Assembly (NCBI GenBank): GCA_004297225.1
Contig: SCUI01000013.1
Coordinates: 248,001-312,000 of the forward strand
Direction: 5' to 3'
Length of the DNA: 64,000 nucleotides
Source of the DNA: Lysobacteraceae bacterium
GTDB lineage: Bacteria > Pseudomonadota > Gammaproteobacteria > Xanthomonadales > Xanthomonadaceae
Under the pieces are notes generated by a model, which saw nothing but the letters and a program-made list of their open reading frames with translations, had not been told where the DNA came from and ran no database searches. Positions 31,073 to 40,627 of this stretch are shown here, piece by piece. How positions within the stretch are numbered: the first letter of the stretch is position 1; each line of letters starts with the position of its first letter. A program made the position numbers and the translations under genes.

Positions 31073-31606
31073 CACCAGCACGGCGCCCGCACCGCCCTGC
31101 GCCGCCGGCGCCGATGCGAACGCGAGCACGTCGCCACGCTGGCGCAGCATGCGGTCCACCAGGTTCTTCAGCACCGGCACGCCGCTGTCCGAATGCAGGC
31201 CCTTGCCGTGGACGATGCGCACGCAACCCAGGCCCGCGCCGCGCGCGCCGGCGAGGAAGGCGCGCAGCAGCGCTTCGGCCTGCGCGGTATCGCTACAGTG
31301 CAGGTCGAGTTCGTCCTGCGCGGCGTACTGGCCCTTGCGCAGGCGTTGCAGCACGCGGCCGGGGACCTCATCGCGGCGGTAGCAGAGCGCGTCGCCCGCT
31401 TCGAGAGTGTCGCCGGCCATCGCGCGGCGGAATTCGCCGACGGCTTCCTCATGGTCGCGCGCCGCCATCCGCGGCACCGCGCGGGGCGGGGCCTTGCGCG
31501 GCGGCTCGGGAACCGGCGGCAACTCGCGCACCGGGCCGATCGCATCGCGGAACAGGGCGGCGTCGTCGACGTCGTTTCCTGGCGGCGGCTCGCGGTTTTT
31601 ACCCAT
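31046..31606 (-). CDS. Smr domain protein
   Basis: This 186-residue protein has an N-terminal linker rich in Pro and Arg and a C-terminal Smr domain: [21 protein letters not shown], then [22 protein letters not shown]. The DLH and HGKG motifs are typical of Smr nucleases or mRNA-binding proteins such as SmrA/SmrB. ATG 31606 follows a clean break from upstream frames. It is convergent with truD, overlapping it by 27 bases, and diverges from surE with a 21-base gap. Confidence 0.93.
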   Translation of the reverse strand: MGKNREPPPGNDVDDAALFRDAIGPVRELPPVPEPPRKAPPRAVPRMAARDHEEAVGEFRRAMAGDTLEAGDALCYRRDEVPGRVLQRLRKGQYAAQDELDLHCSDTAQAEALLRAFLAGARGAGLGCVRIVHGKGLHSDSGVPVLKNLVDRMLRQRGDVLAFASAPAAQGGAGAVLVLLKRPQLR

Positions 31607-31615
31607 GCCCCACGC

Positions 31616-31621
31616 TATCAT
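31616..31621 (+). promoter_or_regulatory. -10-like hexamer TATCAT, six bases before the surE ATG
   Basis: TATCAT ends six bases before ATG 31628, so the surE mRNA would be leaderless or nearly so. There is no Shine-Dalgarno sequence in the 21-base gap to smr. Confidence 0.5.
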
Positions 31622-31627
31622 GGCGAC

Positions 31628-32425
31628 ATGCGCGTACTGGTCTGCAACGACGACGGCGTCGACGCCCCTGGCATCCAGGTCCTTGCCGCCGGCCTGCGTG
31701 CCGCCGGCCACGACGTGATCGTGGTCGCGCCGGATCGCGACCGTTCCGGCGCCAGCAATTCGCTGACCCTGGACATGCCGGTCCGCGTGGTCCGCCTGGA
31801 CGAACACACCTGGCGCGTGCACGGCACGCCGACCGACTGCGTGCACGTGGCCATCACCGGCATGCTCGAGCAGGAGCCGGACATGGTGGTGTCCGGGATC
31901 AACAACACCGCCAACCTCGGCGATGACGTGATCTATTCGGGCACCGTCGCCGCGGCGATGGAAGGGCGCTTCCTCGGCCTGCCCGCGGTCGCGGTGTCGC
32001 TGGCCACCGCCGACCGCCTGCCCAACCACTACGAAACCGCCGCGCGCGCCGTGGTCGGGATCATCGCCCGGCTGAAGACCGATCCGCTGCCGGCCGACAC
32101 GATCCTCAACGTCAACGTGCCGGACCTGCCCTGGAGCGACGTGCGCGGGGTCGAAGTCGCGCGCCTGGGCAACCGCCACCGTGCCGAACCCTGCGTGCAG
32201 CAGGAGGATCCGCGCGGCCGCAAGTGGTGGTGGATCGGGCCCGCCGGACCGGAACTGGACTCGGGGCCGGGCACCGATTTCCACGCGGTGCGCACCGGCC
32301 ACATCTCGATCACTCCGATCCAGGTCGACCTGACCCGCTACCAGGCGCTGGAACAGGTGGCCAGCTGGGTCGGCGGGCTGGAAGCCTCGCTCCGCGCGCA
32401 ACCGCCCCGCGGGGAGGCGGCATGA
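31628..32425 (+). CDS. surE: 5'/3'-nucleotidase SurE
   Basis: This 265-residue survival protein hydrolyses nucleoside monophosphates and short polyphosphates. Metal ligands lie in [10 protein letters not shown] (D8, D9), [11 protein letters not shown] and [21 protein letters not shown]. It heads the surE-pcm-yqaA-nlpD run, in which each junction through yqaA overlaps by four bases. This order matches stress-survival clusters of gammaproteobacteria. Confidence 0.97.
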   Translation: MRVLVCNDDGVDAPGIQVLAAGLRAAGHDVIVVAPDRDRSGASNSLTLDMPVRVVRLDEHTWRVHGTPTDCVHVAITGMLEQEPDMVVSGINNTANLGDDVIYSGTVAAAMEGRFLGLPAVAVSLATADRLPNHYETAARAVVGIIARLKTDPLPADTILNVNVPDLPWSDVRGVEVARLGNRHRAEPCVQQEDPRGRKWWWIGPAGPELDSGPGTDFHAVRTGHISITPIQVDLTRYQALEQVASWVGGLEASLRAQPPRGEAA

Positions 32426-33120
32426 CCGCGCGGATGCGCCTGAAGCCGGAAGCGGTCGGCGTCGGCATGACCTCGCAGCGCGTGCGCGACCGGTTGATCG
32501 AGCGCCTGCGCGCCGGTCCCGTCCCCGGCGCGGGCATCACCGACGAGCGCGTGCTCAACGCGATCCGCACCGTGCCGCGGCACCTGTTCGTGGACGAGGC
32601 CTTCGCCACCCGCGCCTACGAGGACACGGCCTTGCCGATCGGCCACGGCCAGACCATTTCCCAGCCCTGGGTGGTGGCGAAGATGACCGAGGCATTGTTC
32701 GCCGACCGCGCACAGCCGAAAAAGGTGCTGGAAATCGGTACCGGTTCCGGTTACCAGGGCGCGATCCTCGCCGCGCTGGGCCTGGAAGTGTTCACCGTCG
32801 AGCGCATCGGCGACTTGCTGCGGCAGGCGCGCAAGCGCTTCCGCGCGCTCGGACTGACCGTGCGCAGCCGCCACGACGACGGCCGCATCGGCTGGCCGGA
32901 AGCCGCGCCGTTCGACGCCATCGTCGTCACCGCCGCGGCGCCGGCGCTGGTCGATGCGCTGACCGAGCAACTCGCGCCCGGCGGCACACTGGTCGCGCCC
33001 GTCGGCGGCGCCGACGCGCAGTCGCTGCTGCGCCTGCGCAAGGACGCCGAAGGCCGGATCACCCGCGAGGACCTGGGCCCGGTGGTGTTCGTGCCGCTGC
33101 TGTCGGGAATGCTCGATTGA
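32422..33120 (+). CDS. pcm: Protein-L-isoaspartate O-methyltransferase
   Basis: This 232-residue enzyme uses SAM to repair isoaspartyl residues in aged proteins. Motifs are [25 protein letters not shown] and the SAM-binding [15 protein letters not shown]. It starts in the ATGA overlap with surE and ends in the TTGA overlap with the next gene. Confidence 0.97.
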   Translation: MTARMRLKPEAVGVGMTSQRVRDRLIERLRAGPVPGAGITDERVLNAIRTVPRHLFVDEAFATRAYEDTALPIGHGQTISQPWVVAKMTEALFADRAQPKKVLEIGTGSGYQGAILAALGLEVFTVERIGDLLRQARKRFRALGLTVRSRHDDGRIGWPEAAPFDAIVVTAAAPALVDALTEQLAPGGTLVAPVGGADAQSLLRLRKDAEGRITREDLGPVVFVPLLSGMLD

Positions 33121-33728
33121 AGCTGTTCGGGCCGCTCTACGAGCGCGCACTGGCGTGGGCCCGTCACCGCAACGCGCCGGCGCTGCTGACCCTGCTCAGT
33201 TTCGCCGAGGCGGTGTTCTTCCCGGTGGTCCCGGAAATCATGCTGGCGCCGATGGCGCTGGCGCAGCCGCGGCGCGCGTTCCACTTCGCCACGCTGAGCC
33301 TCGCCGGCTCGCTGGTCGGTGCGCTGGTCGGCTATTTCCTCGGCCATTACGCCTTCGAACTGGTCAAGCCGCTGTTTGCCGAACTCGGCTGGCTGCACAA
33401 GATAAACGAGCAGGTGGTGTACCTGCGCGAGATCGCGATCGAGTCGCCGTGGAAGGCGTTCTGGATCCTGGTGCTGGCCGGTTTCACCCCGATCCCCCTG
33501 AAGTTCTTCACCTGGGCTTCCGGCATCGTCGGCGTGCCCCTGTTCCCGTTCATGGCCAGCATGTTCGTCGGCCGCGGCAAGCGCGTGTATCTGGTCGCCG
33601 GCGCGATCCGCCTCGGCGGCGCCCGCGCCGAGGCGGCACTGCGCCGCTGGATCGAGCCGCTTGGCTGGATCGCCACGGTGTTGCTGCTCGGCGCCATCGG
33701 CTACCTTGTCTGGCATGCGTACGCATGA
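33117..33728 (+). CDS. YqaA-type VTT/DedA-like membrane protein
   Basis: This 203-residue inner-membrane protein starts at TTG 33117 (TTGA overlap with pcm). It has the SNARE-associated/VTT pattern: [20 protein letters not shown], a glycine-rich YFLGHYAFE, and [18 protein letters not shown]. Relatives are lipid-handling or stress proteins, and YqaA is usual next to pcm and nlpD in xanthomonads. The function is inferred from the family only. Confidence 0.92.
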   Translation: MKLFGPLYERALAWARHRNAPALLTLLSFAEAVFFPVVPEIMLAPMALAQPRRAFHFATLSLAGSLVGALVGYFLGHYAFELVKPLFAELGWLHKINEQVVYLREIAIESPWKAFWILVLAGFTPIPLKFFTWASGIVGVPLFPFMASMFVGRGKRVYLVAGAIRLGGARAEAALRRWIEPLGWIATVLLLGAIGYLVWHAYA

Positions 33729-33738
33729 GGTGGTGCGG

Positions 33739-34488
33739 ATGAAGGCGGGCGCGCTGGCGGGACTGGCGCTGGCTTGCCTGGTGCTCGCGGGTTGCGGCAG
33801 CAGCCACGTGGTGCGCCGCGCGCCCACCGGCAGCGCCCCGGTTTCGGTGTCGACGCCCAAGTACGGCGTCACCACCACCGTGCAGCGCGGGCAGAACCTG
33901 TACCGCATCGCCGCCGACAACGGCATCACCCTGCGCGACCTCGCCGCCTGGAACGGCATCCCGGCGCCATACACCATCTATCCCGGGCAACGCCTGCGGC
34001 TGTATCCAGGCGCCGGCGGCAGCACCGCCCGGCCGCGCAGTGGCGGCGGTTCCGCGTCGAGCCGGCCGAAACCGGCAGCGCCGGCGCCCAGGCCCGCGCC
34101 GGCACCTCCCGCCTCGCCGTTCGCCTGGCGCTGGCCGGCCGATGGCGTGCTGCTGTCGCGCTACGTCGCCGGCGAACCGACCAAGCAGGGCATCGACATC
34201 GGCGGCAGCGAAGGCGCGCCGGTGCGCGCCGCGGCCGACGGCGTGGTGGTGTATTCGGGTTCGGGACTGGTCGGCTATGGCGAGCTGGTGATCGTGAAGC
34301 ACGACGACCAGTGGCTATCGGCGTACGGCCACAACCGCGCGCGCCTGGTGAACGAGGGCGCCATGGTCAAGGCGGGGCAGGCGATTGCGGAGCTCGGCCA
34401 CAGTGGCGCCGCCCGCGACATGCTGCACTTCGAGATCCGTTACAACGGCAAGCCGGTGGATCCGCTGGCCTACCTGCCGAAACGCTGA
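33739..34488 (+). CDS. nlpD: NlpD-type murein hydrolase activator lipoprotein
   Basis: This 249-residue lipoprotein has lipobox LAGC (MKAGALAGLALACLVLAGCG), one LysM domain (about residues 45-93, GQNLYRIAADNGITLRDLAAWN), a Pro/Ala linker, and a degenerate M23 domain. At the zinc sites the usual HxGxD reads KQGID and HLHFE reads MLHFE, so it is not an enzyme but an amidase activator, as E. coli NlpD is. ATG 33739 has GAGG upstream; an alternative in-frame ATG lies at 33715. No rpoS follows. Confidence 0.94.
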   Translation: MKAGALAGLALACLVLAGCGSSHVVRRAPTGSAPVSVSTPKYGVTTTVQRGQNLYRIAADNGITLRDLAAWNGIPAPYTIYPGQRLRLYPGAGGSTARPRSGGGSASSRPKPAAPAPRPAPAPPASPFAWRWPADGVLLSRYVAGEPTKQGIDIGGSEGAPVRAAADGVVVYSGSGLVGYGELVIVKHDDQWLSAYGHNRARLVNEGAMVKAGQAIAELGHSGAARDMLHFEIRYNGKPVDPLAYLPKR

Positions 34489-34494
34489 TCCGCT

Positions 34495-34878
34495 CTATGA
34501 ACCGTCCGCGGGAATGATGAAAGCGGCCACGACGCGCCGCCCTTCGCCCGCCAGCACGCTGTAGGTCCGGGCGGCGGCGGCGTTGGTCATCGCCTCCAGG
34601 CCGATCCCGCGCCGCAGGCAGGCGGCCTGGGTCGCGGGCGGAGCGAACGCCTGCGCCGCGCCGGTACCCAGCAATACCACTTCCGGCTCCAGCGCCAGCA
34701 GCGGCGAAAGATCCTCGGGCCGCAGCGCGCCCGCGTCGGTCACCGGCCAGTCCTCCACCAGGGCGCCGGGAGCGACGATGAAACTGCGGCGCAGGGTGCG
34801 TTCGTTGACCAGCGCCGACTCGCCGTCGGCGCCGCGCAGGACGTAGTCGTAGTCCGGCTTGTCCTCGTGAAGCTGCAT
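34495..34878 (-). CDS. Mth938/DUF498 domain protein
   Basis: This 127-residue protein has the small alpha/beta Mth938 fold sequence: FIVAPGALVEDWPVTDAGALRPEDLSPLL, VVLLGTGAAQAFAP and the late GIGLEAMTNAAAARTYSVLAGEGRRVVAAF. Homologues include the NDUFAF3 assembly factor; the bacterial role is unknown. It lies one base downstream of yhbY on the same strand and is probably co-transcribed with it. It is convergent with nlpD (6-base gap). Confidence 0.9.
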   Translation of the reverse strand: MQLHEDKPDYDYVLRGADGESALVNERTLRRSFIVAPGALVEDWPVTDAGALRPEDLSPLLALEPEVVLLGTGAAQAFAPPATQAACLRRGIGLEAMTNAAAARTYSVLAGEGRRVVAAFIIPADGS

Positions 34879-34879
34879 C

Positions 34880-35185
34880 TCAGGCGCGGGGCAGCACGAT
34901 CTGCCGGCGGTCCTTCGAGGGGCGGTAAAGCACCGCGGTGTGGCCGATGCGCTGCACCAGCGCGGCGCCGGTGCGCTCGGCCAATGTGCCGATCATGGCG
35001 TCGCGGGCCTCGCGGTCCTCGCCGCCGACCTTCACCTTGATCAGCTCGTGGTGTTCCAGGGCCAGTTCCACCTCGGCGACGAGCGCGTCGCTGATGCCCT
35101 TGCCCCCGACCTGCAACATGGCCTTGAGGTCATGCGCCTGGCCGCGCAGGAAACGGGTCTGGGCGCTGGTGAGGGCTGTCGTCAT
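34880..35185 (-). CDS. yhbY: CRS1-YhbY RNA-binding ribosome assembly protein
   Basis: This 101-residue protein matches the YhbY/CRM domain: [34 protein letters not shown] and the C-terminal [12 protein letters not shown]. In E. coli it associates with pre-50S particles. It diverges from the 23S rRNA methyltransferase gene rlmE, a common arrangement before ftsH. No Shine-Dalgarno or -10 is obvious in the short upstream gap. Confidence 0.95.
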   Translation of the reverse strand: MTTALTSAQTRFLRGQAHDLKAMLQVGGKGISDALVAEVELALEHHELIKVKVGGEDREARDAMIGTLAERTGAALVQRIGHTAVLYRPSKDRRQIVLPRA

Positions 35186-35222
35186 CGGGGTGGTGCGGGG
35201 CGTCCGGTCAGGCTTGGCAGGG

Positions 35223-35228
35223 TATCAT
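35223..35228 (+). promoter_or_regulatory. -10-like hexamer TATCAT before rlmE
   Basis: TATCAT ends ten bases before the preferred ATG 35239. It overlaps the alternative ATG 35227, which argues against that start if the hexamer is functional. The leader would be only about four bases. Confidence 0.4.
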
Positions 35229-35238
35229 GGCGGCACGC

Positions 35239-35870
35239 ATGGCCACCCGCAGCAAGTCCAGCCAGCGCTGGCTGAAGGAGCATTTTTCCGACCCCTACGT
35301 GAAGAAGGCGCAGGCGGAAGGGCTGCGCTCGCGCGCGGCGTACAAGCTGGAGGAACTGGTCGAGCGCGATCGCCTGCTCAAGCCGGGCATGGTCGTGGTC
35401 GACCTGGGCGCGGCGCCGGGTGGCTGGTCGCAGTGGGTGCGGCAGGCGCTGGGCGACAGCGGCCGCGTCGTCGCGTTGGACATCCTCGAGATGCCCACGC
35501 TGGCCGGGGTCGAATTCCTTCATGGCGACTTCAGGGAGGATGCGGTCCTATCGCGTCTAGAGGCGACGCTCGGCGGCGCCCCTGTGGACCTTGTCCTGTC
35601 CGACATGGCCCCCAATAAGAGTGGCATGGATGCCGTCGACCAGCCGCGGATGATGCACCTGGCGGAACTGGCCATGGACTTCGCCGACCGGCACCTGCGC
35701 CCCGGCGGGGATTTCCTGATCAAGCTGTTCCAGGGCGCCGGGTTCGACGATTACCTGCGGGACTTGCGCCGCCGGTATGCGAAAGTCTCCATCCGCAAGC
35801 CGGCCGCCTCGCGCAAGCGCTCGCCGGAAGTCTATGCACTCGCGCAAGGCAAACTGACGGAAGTGAAATC

Positions 35871-35874
<4 letters not shown>
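35239..35874 (+). CDS. rlmE: 23S rRNA (uridine-2'-O)-methyltransferase RlmE
   Basis: This 211-residue FtsJ-family enzyme methylates U2552 of 23S rRNA. It aligns with the E. coli protein from [15 protein letters not shown]. Motifs are [14 protein letters not shown] (SAM), [10 protein letters not shown] and [10 protein letters not shown], with late [16 protein letters not shown] 35239 gives the N-terminus expected from E. coli; ATG 35227 would add four residues. The gene overlaps ftsH as GTGA, the conserved rlmE-ftsH pair. Confidence 0.96.
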
Positions 35875-37757
<1,883 letters not shown>

Positions 37758-37780
37758 GGGCTCTGCCTTCGGGGGGCTTT

Positions 37781-37866
37781 TGCCGGGCGGGGCAGCCCCT
37801 TGGGCGAATGTCCCCCGGCCTTCGGCCTCCTCCTTTAGTTCGCCCAAGGGGCTGCCCCGCCCGGCA
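37781..37866. repeat. Perfect 28-bp inverted repeat with a 30-base centre
   Basis: Arms 37781-37808 and 37839-37866 are exact reverse complements (each begins or ends in TGCCGGGCGGGGCAGCCCC or its complement). The centre holds a small GGCC-TTC-GGCC hairpin and CCTCCTCCTTTAG. It lies between ftsH and folP and is probably a dispersed palindromic repeat that can also terminate or stabilise the ftsH mRNA. Confidence 0.85.
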
Positions 37867-37969
37867 GCGCGTGCCCCAAGCGGATAGCGCGCACTCGGCT
37901 ACAAGAAGCGAGGAGCTCCGGATTCGATGCGAGAGCGCCGATCCGAAGTTCCTATCCTCCGGCTCCGGG

Positions 37970-37975
37970 TATGCT
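37970..37975 (+). promoter_or_regulatory. -10-like hexamer TATGCT, six bases before the folP ATG
   Basis: TATGCT ends exactly six bases before ATG 37982, the same geometry as before surE, the symporter and pirin. No Shine-Dalgarno sequence lies in between. Confidence 0.5.
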
Positions 37976-37981
37976 TTCGGG

Positions 37982-38881
37982 ATGTTCGACACGTCCCCCC
38001 AACTCGACTGCGCCGGTCGGATCCTGAAGCTCGACCGCCCGCGCGTCATGGGTATCGTCAACGTCACTCCCGATTCGTTCTCCGACGGCGGCGAGCACGC
38101 CAGCCTCGAGGACGCGGTCGCCCACGGCCTGAAGCTGGCAGGCGAGGGCGCGGACATCCTCGACGTCGGTGGCGAATCGACCCGGCCGGGCGCGGCGGAA
38201 GTGCCGCTCGAGGAAGAATTGCGCCGCGTCGTGCCGGTGGTCACCCAGCTGGCGCGCGAAACCGGCCTGCCGGTGAGCGTCGACACCTCGAAGCCGGAAG
38301 TCATGCGCGCCGCGGTCGAGGCCGGCGCCGGCATGATCAACGACGTCTACGCATTGCGCCGCGAGGGCGCGCTCGACACCGCCGCGCGACTGGGCGTGCC
38401 GGTGGTGCTGATGCACATGCTCGGCGAGCCGCGCTCGATGCAGCAGGACCCGCGCTACGACGACGTCGTCGCCGAGGTCCACCGCTTCCTCGCCGAGCGC
38501 GTCTTCGCCGCGGAGATGGGCGGCATCGACAAGAAGCGGATCGTGGTCGATCCGGGCTTCGGCTTCGGCAAGACGCGCGAGCACAACCTCGTGCTGCTGG
38601 CGCAGCTTGAGCGCTTCACCGAGCTCGGGGTGCCGCTGCTCGCCGGCCTGTCGCGCAAGAAGACCATCGGCGAGCTCACCGGCCGCCAGGATCCGCGGGA
38701 ACGCGTCCACGGTTCGGTCGCCGCGCACCTGGTCGCCGCCCAGCGCGGCGCGAAGTTGCTGCGCGTGCACGACGTCGCCGCCACCGTGGACGCGCTCAAG
38801 GTCTGGAACGCGGTCGCCGCGCAGCCGATGCCGCGGCCGAAGACCGCGACCCCGGCAATCCGCTGGCCCGACGACGAGTGA
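37982..38881 (+). CDS. folP: Dihydropteroate synthase
   Basis: This 299-residue TIM-barrel enzyme joins p-aminobenzoate to dihydropterin pyrophosphate in folate synthesis and is the sulfonamide target. Motifs are VMGIVNVTPDSFSDGG, LDVGGESTRPGA, SVDTSKPEVM, MINDVYAL, DPGFGFGKTREHN and the late GSVAAHLVAA. The position after ftsH is conserved in gammaproteobacteria, but here a palindrome and 224 bases separate them. glmM, often next, is absent. Confidence 0.97.
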   Translation: MFDTSPQLDCAGRILKLDRPRVMGIVNVTPDSFSDGGEHASLEDAVAHGLKLAGEGADILDVGGESTRPGAAEVPLEEELRRVVPVVTQLARETGLPVSVDTSKPEVMRAAVEAGAGMINDVYALRREGALDTAARLGVPVVLMHMLGEPRSMQQDPRYDDVVAEVHRFLAERVFAAEMGGIDKKRIVVDPGFGFGKTREHNLVLLAQLERFTELGVPLLAGLSRKKTIGELTGRQDPRERVHGSVAAHLVAAQRGAKLLRVHDVAATVDALKVWNAVAAQPMPRPKTATPAIRWPDDE

Positions 38882-38888
38882 CCCCGGG

Positions 38889-38916
38889 CCGCGCCCTTGC
38901 GGGGCGGCGGGCGCGG
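38889..38916 (+). terminator. GC-rich hairpin after folP
   Basis: CCGCGCCC and GGGCGCGG form an 8-bp stem around a 12-base loop, seven bases past the folP stop. There is no T run, so termination is uncertain. Confidence 0.4.
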
Positions 38917-38925
38917 ACGTAGGCT
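38897..38925 (+). promoter_or_regulatory. Candidate promoter of the TPR-sulfotransferase gene
   Basis: TTGCGG (38897-38902) and TAGGCT (38920-38925) are 17 bases apart. Each matches three of six consensus bases. Transcription would start about 18 bases before ATG 38950, leaving room for the GGGAGGG ribosome-binding site. Confidence 0.35.
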
Positions 38926-38949
38926 CGACCCAAACCTCGGGGGAGGGTC

Positions 38950-40605
38950 ATGGAGCAGGCTGCAACCGGAGCCACCAGCAGGGTTGGCGACGCGCTTCGA
39001 CGCGCCACCGCGGATCGCCAGCTCCTCGCCGCCGGCCACGCCCTGGCCATCGACGACCTTCCCCGGGCCGAATCGCTGCTCCGCGAACGCCTGCGCCGCT
39101 CGCCCACCGACGTCGCGGCGATCCGCATGCTCGCCGAGGTAGCTGCCCGCCTCGGCCGCTACGAGGACGCGACCACGCTGCTGGAACGCTGCCTCGAACT
39201 CGCGCCAGGCTTCGACGCCGCGCGCCAGAACTACGCGATGGTCCTGCACCGCCACAACCGTCCGGCCGAAGCGCTGGCGCAGGTGGAGCAACTGCTGGAA
39301 CGCAATCCCGCCGACGCCGGCTGCCGCAACCTCAAGGCGGTGGTCCTGTGCCGCACCGGCGATTACGAGGCGGCGATCGACCTTTACCAGGGCATCCTCG
39401 CCCAGTTCCCGGGGCAACCACGCCTCTGGCTCAGCCTTGGACACGCGCTGAAGACCGCCGGCCATGCGGGCCGCGCGGTCGATGCGTACCGCCGCGCCGC
39501 CGCGCTCGAACCCGCGTTCGGCGATGCCTGGTGGAGCCTGGCCAACCTCAAGACCTTCCGCTTCGACGATGAAGACCTGGCGGCGATGCGGGCGCAATTG
39601 CGGCGCGGCGACCTGCGCGACGAGGACCGCCTGCACCTGGAGTTCGCCCTGGCCAAGGCACTGGAGGATCGCGGCGAGGACGAGGCCGCCTTCCGCCACT
39701 ACGCCGACGGCAACGCCCGGCGGCTGGCACGGGTGCCGTATTCGGCGGACGAGAACAGCGCGCGCATCGACCGCGCGATCGAGCTGTACACCGCAGCGTT
39801 CTTCCGCGAGCGCGCCGGCAGCGGCGCGCCCGACCGCGATCCGATCTTCATCGTCGGCATGCCCCGCGCCGGCTCGACCCTGGTCGAGCAGATCCTGGCC
39901 AGCCATTCGCAGGTCGAAGGCACGATGGAACTGCCGGAGCTCACCTCGCTGGCGAGGGTGCTGCGGCTGCAGGGCAACGACGTCGATTCCCCCGCGCGCT
40001 ACCACGAAGCGCTGGCAGCGCTGGCCCCCGGCGAGTTGCGCGCGCTGGGCGAGCGCTACCTCGCCAATACCCGGATCCAGCGCAAGACCGATGCGCCGCG
40101 GTTCATCGACAAGATGCCGAACAACTTCGCGCACGTCGGCCTGCTGCAGCTGGCGCTGCCCAACGCCACGATCATCGACGTGCGCCGGCATCCCATGGCC
40201 TGCGGCTTCTCGCTGTTCCGCCAGCATTTCGCCCGCGGCCAGGACTTCGCCTACAGCCTCGCCGACATCGGCCGCTTCTACCGCGATTACGTGCGGCTGA
40301 TGGCGCACTTCGACGCGGTGCTGCCCGGGCGCGTGCACCGCGTGCTCTACGAGGACCTGGTGGCCGACACCGAGGGCGAGGTGCGCAGGCTGCTCGCGCA
40401 TTGCGGCCTCGAGTTCGAACCCGGATGCCTGCGCTTCTTCGAGAACGAGCGCGCGGTGCGTACCGCCAGCTCCGAACAGGTGCGCCAGCCGATCTACCGC
40501 GGCGGCCTGGACCATTGGACCCGCTTCGAACCATGGCTGGAACCGCTGGAACAGGCACTGGGCCCCGTGCTCCAGGCCTGGCCGGGGGTGCCGGCTTCGC
40601 CGTGA
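38950..40605 (+). CDS. TPR-repeat sulfotransferase
   Basis: This 551-residue cytoplasmic protein has at least five TPR units (about residues 25-210, with ALAEA- and YEDATTLLERCLELAPGF-type helices). A sulfotransferase domain follows from about 290. The PAPS-binding loop is FIVGMPRAGSTLVEQ (G303-T310), the 3'-phosphate motif region is IIDVRRHPMACGFS, and the C-terminal helix is SSEQVRQPIYRGGLDHW. It would move sulfate from PAPS to an unknown acceptor, with the TPR part choosing the partner. GGGAGGG precedes the start. A TonB-dependent receptor gene lies 22 bases downstream, a recurring but unexplained pairing. Confidence 0.92.
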   Translation: MEQAATGATSRVGDALRRATADRQLLAAGHALAIDDLPRAESLLRERLRRSPTDVAAIRMLAEVAARLGRYEDATTLLERCLELAPGFDAARQNYAMVLHRHNRPAEALAQVEQLLERNPADAGCRNLKAVVLCRTGDYEAAIDLYQGILAQFPGQPRLWLSLGHALKTAGHAGRAVDAYRRAAALEPAFGDAWWSLANLKTFRFDDEDLAAMRAQLRRGDLRDEDRLHLEFALAKALEDRGEDEAAFRHYADGNARRLARVPYSADENSARIDRAIELYTAAFFRERAGSGAPDRDPIFIVGMPRAGSTLVEQILASHSQVEGTMELPELTSLARVLRLQGNDVDSPARYHEALAALAPGELRALGERYLANTRIQRKTDAPRFIDKMPNNFAHVGLLQLALPNATIIDVRRHPMACGFSLFRQHFARGQDFAYSLADIGRFYRDYVRLMAHFDAVLPGRVHRVLYEDLVADTEGEVRRLLAHCGLEFEPGCLRFFENERAVRTASSEQVRQPIYRGGLDHWTRFEPWLEPLEQALGPVLQAWPGVPASP

Positions 40606-40627
40606 ACCACAAGGAGGAGGGAGTGCG

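Noticed and set aside
35227-35238. ATG 35227 as the rlmE start
   Set aside because: It would add four residues not seen in E. coli RlmE and overlaps the TATCAT -10-like hexamer; ATG 35239 fits better, although AGGG upstream of 35227 keeps it possible.
37809-37838. CCTCCTCCTTTAG in the palindrome centre resembles the anti-Shine-Dalgarno end of 16S rRNA
   Set aside because: Short, and expected by chance in a purine/pyrimidine-biased loop; there is no evidence for a regulatory RNA.
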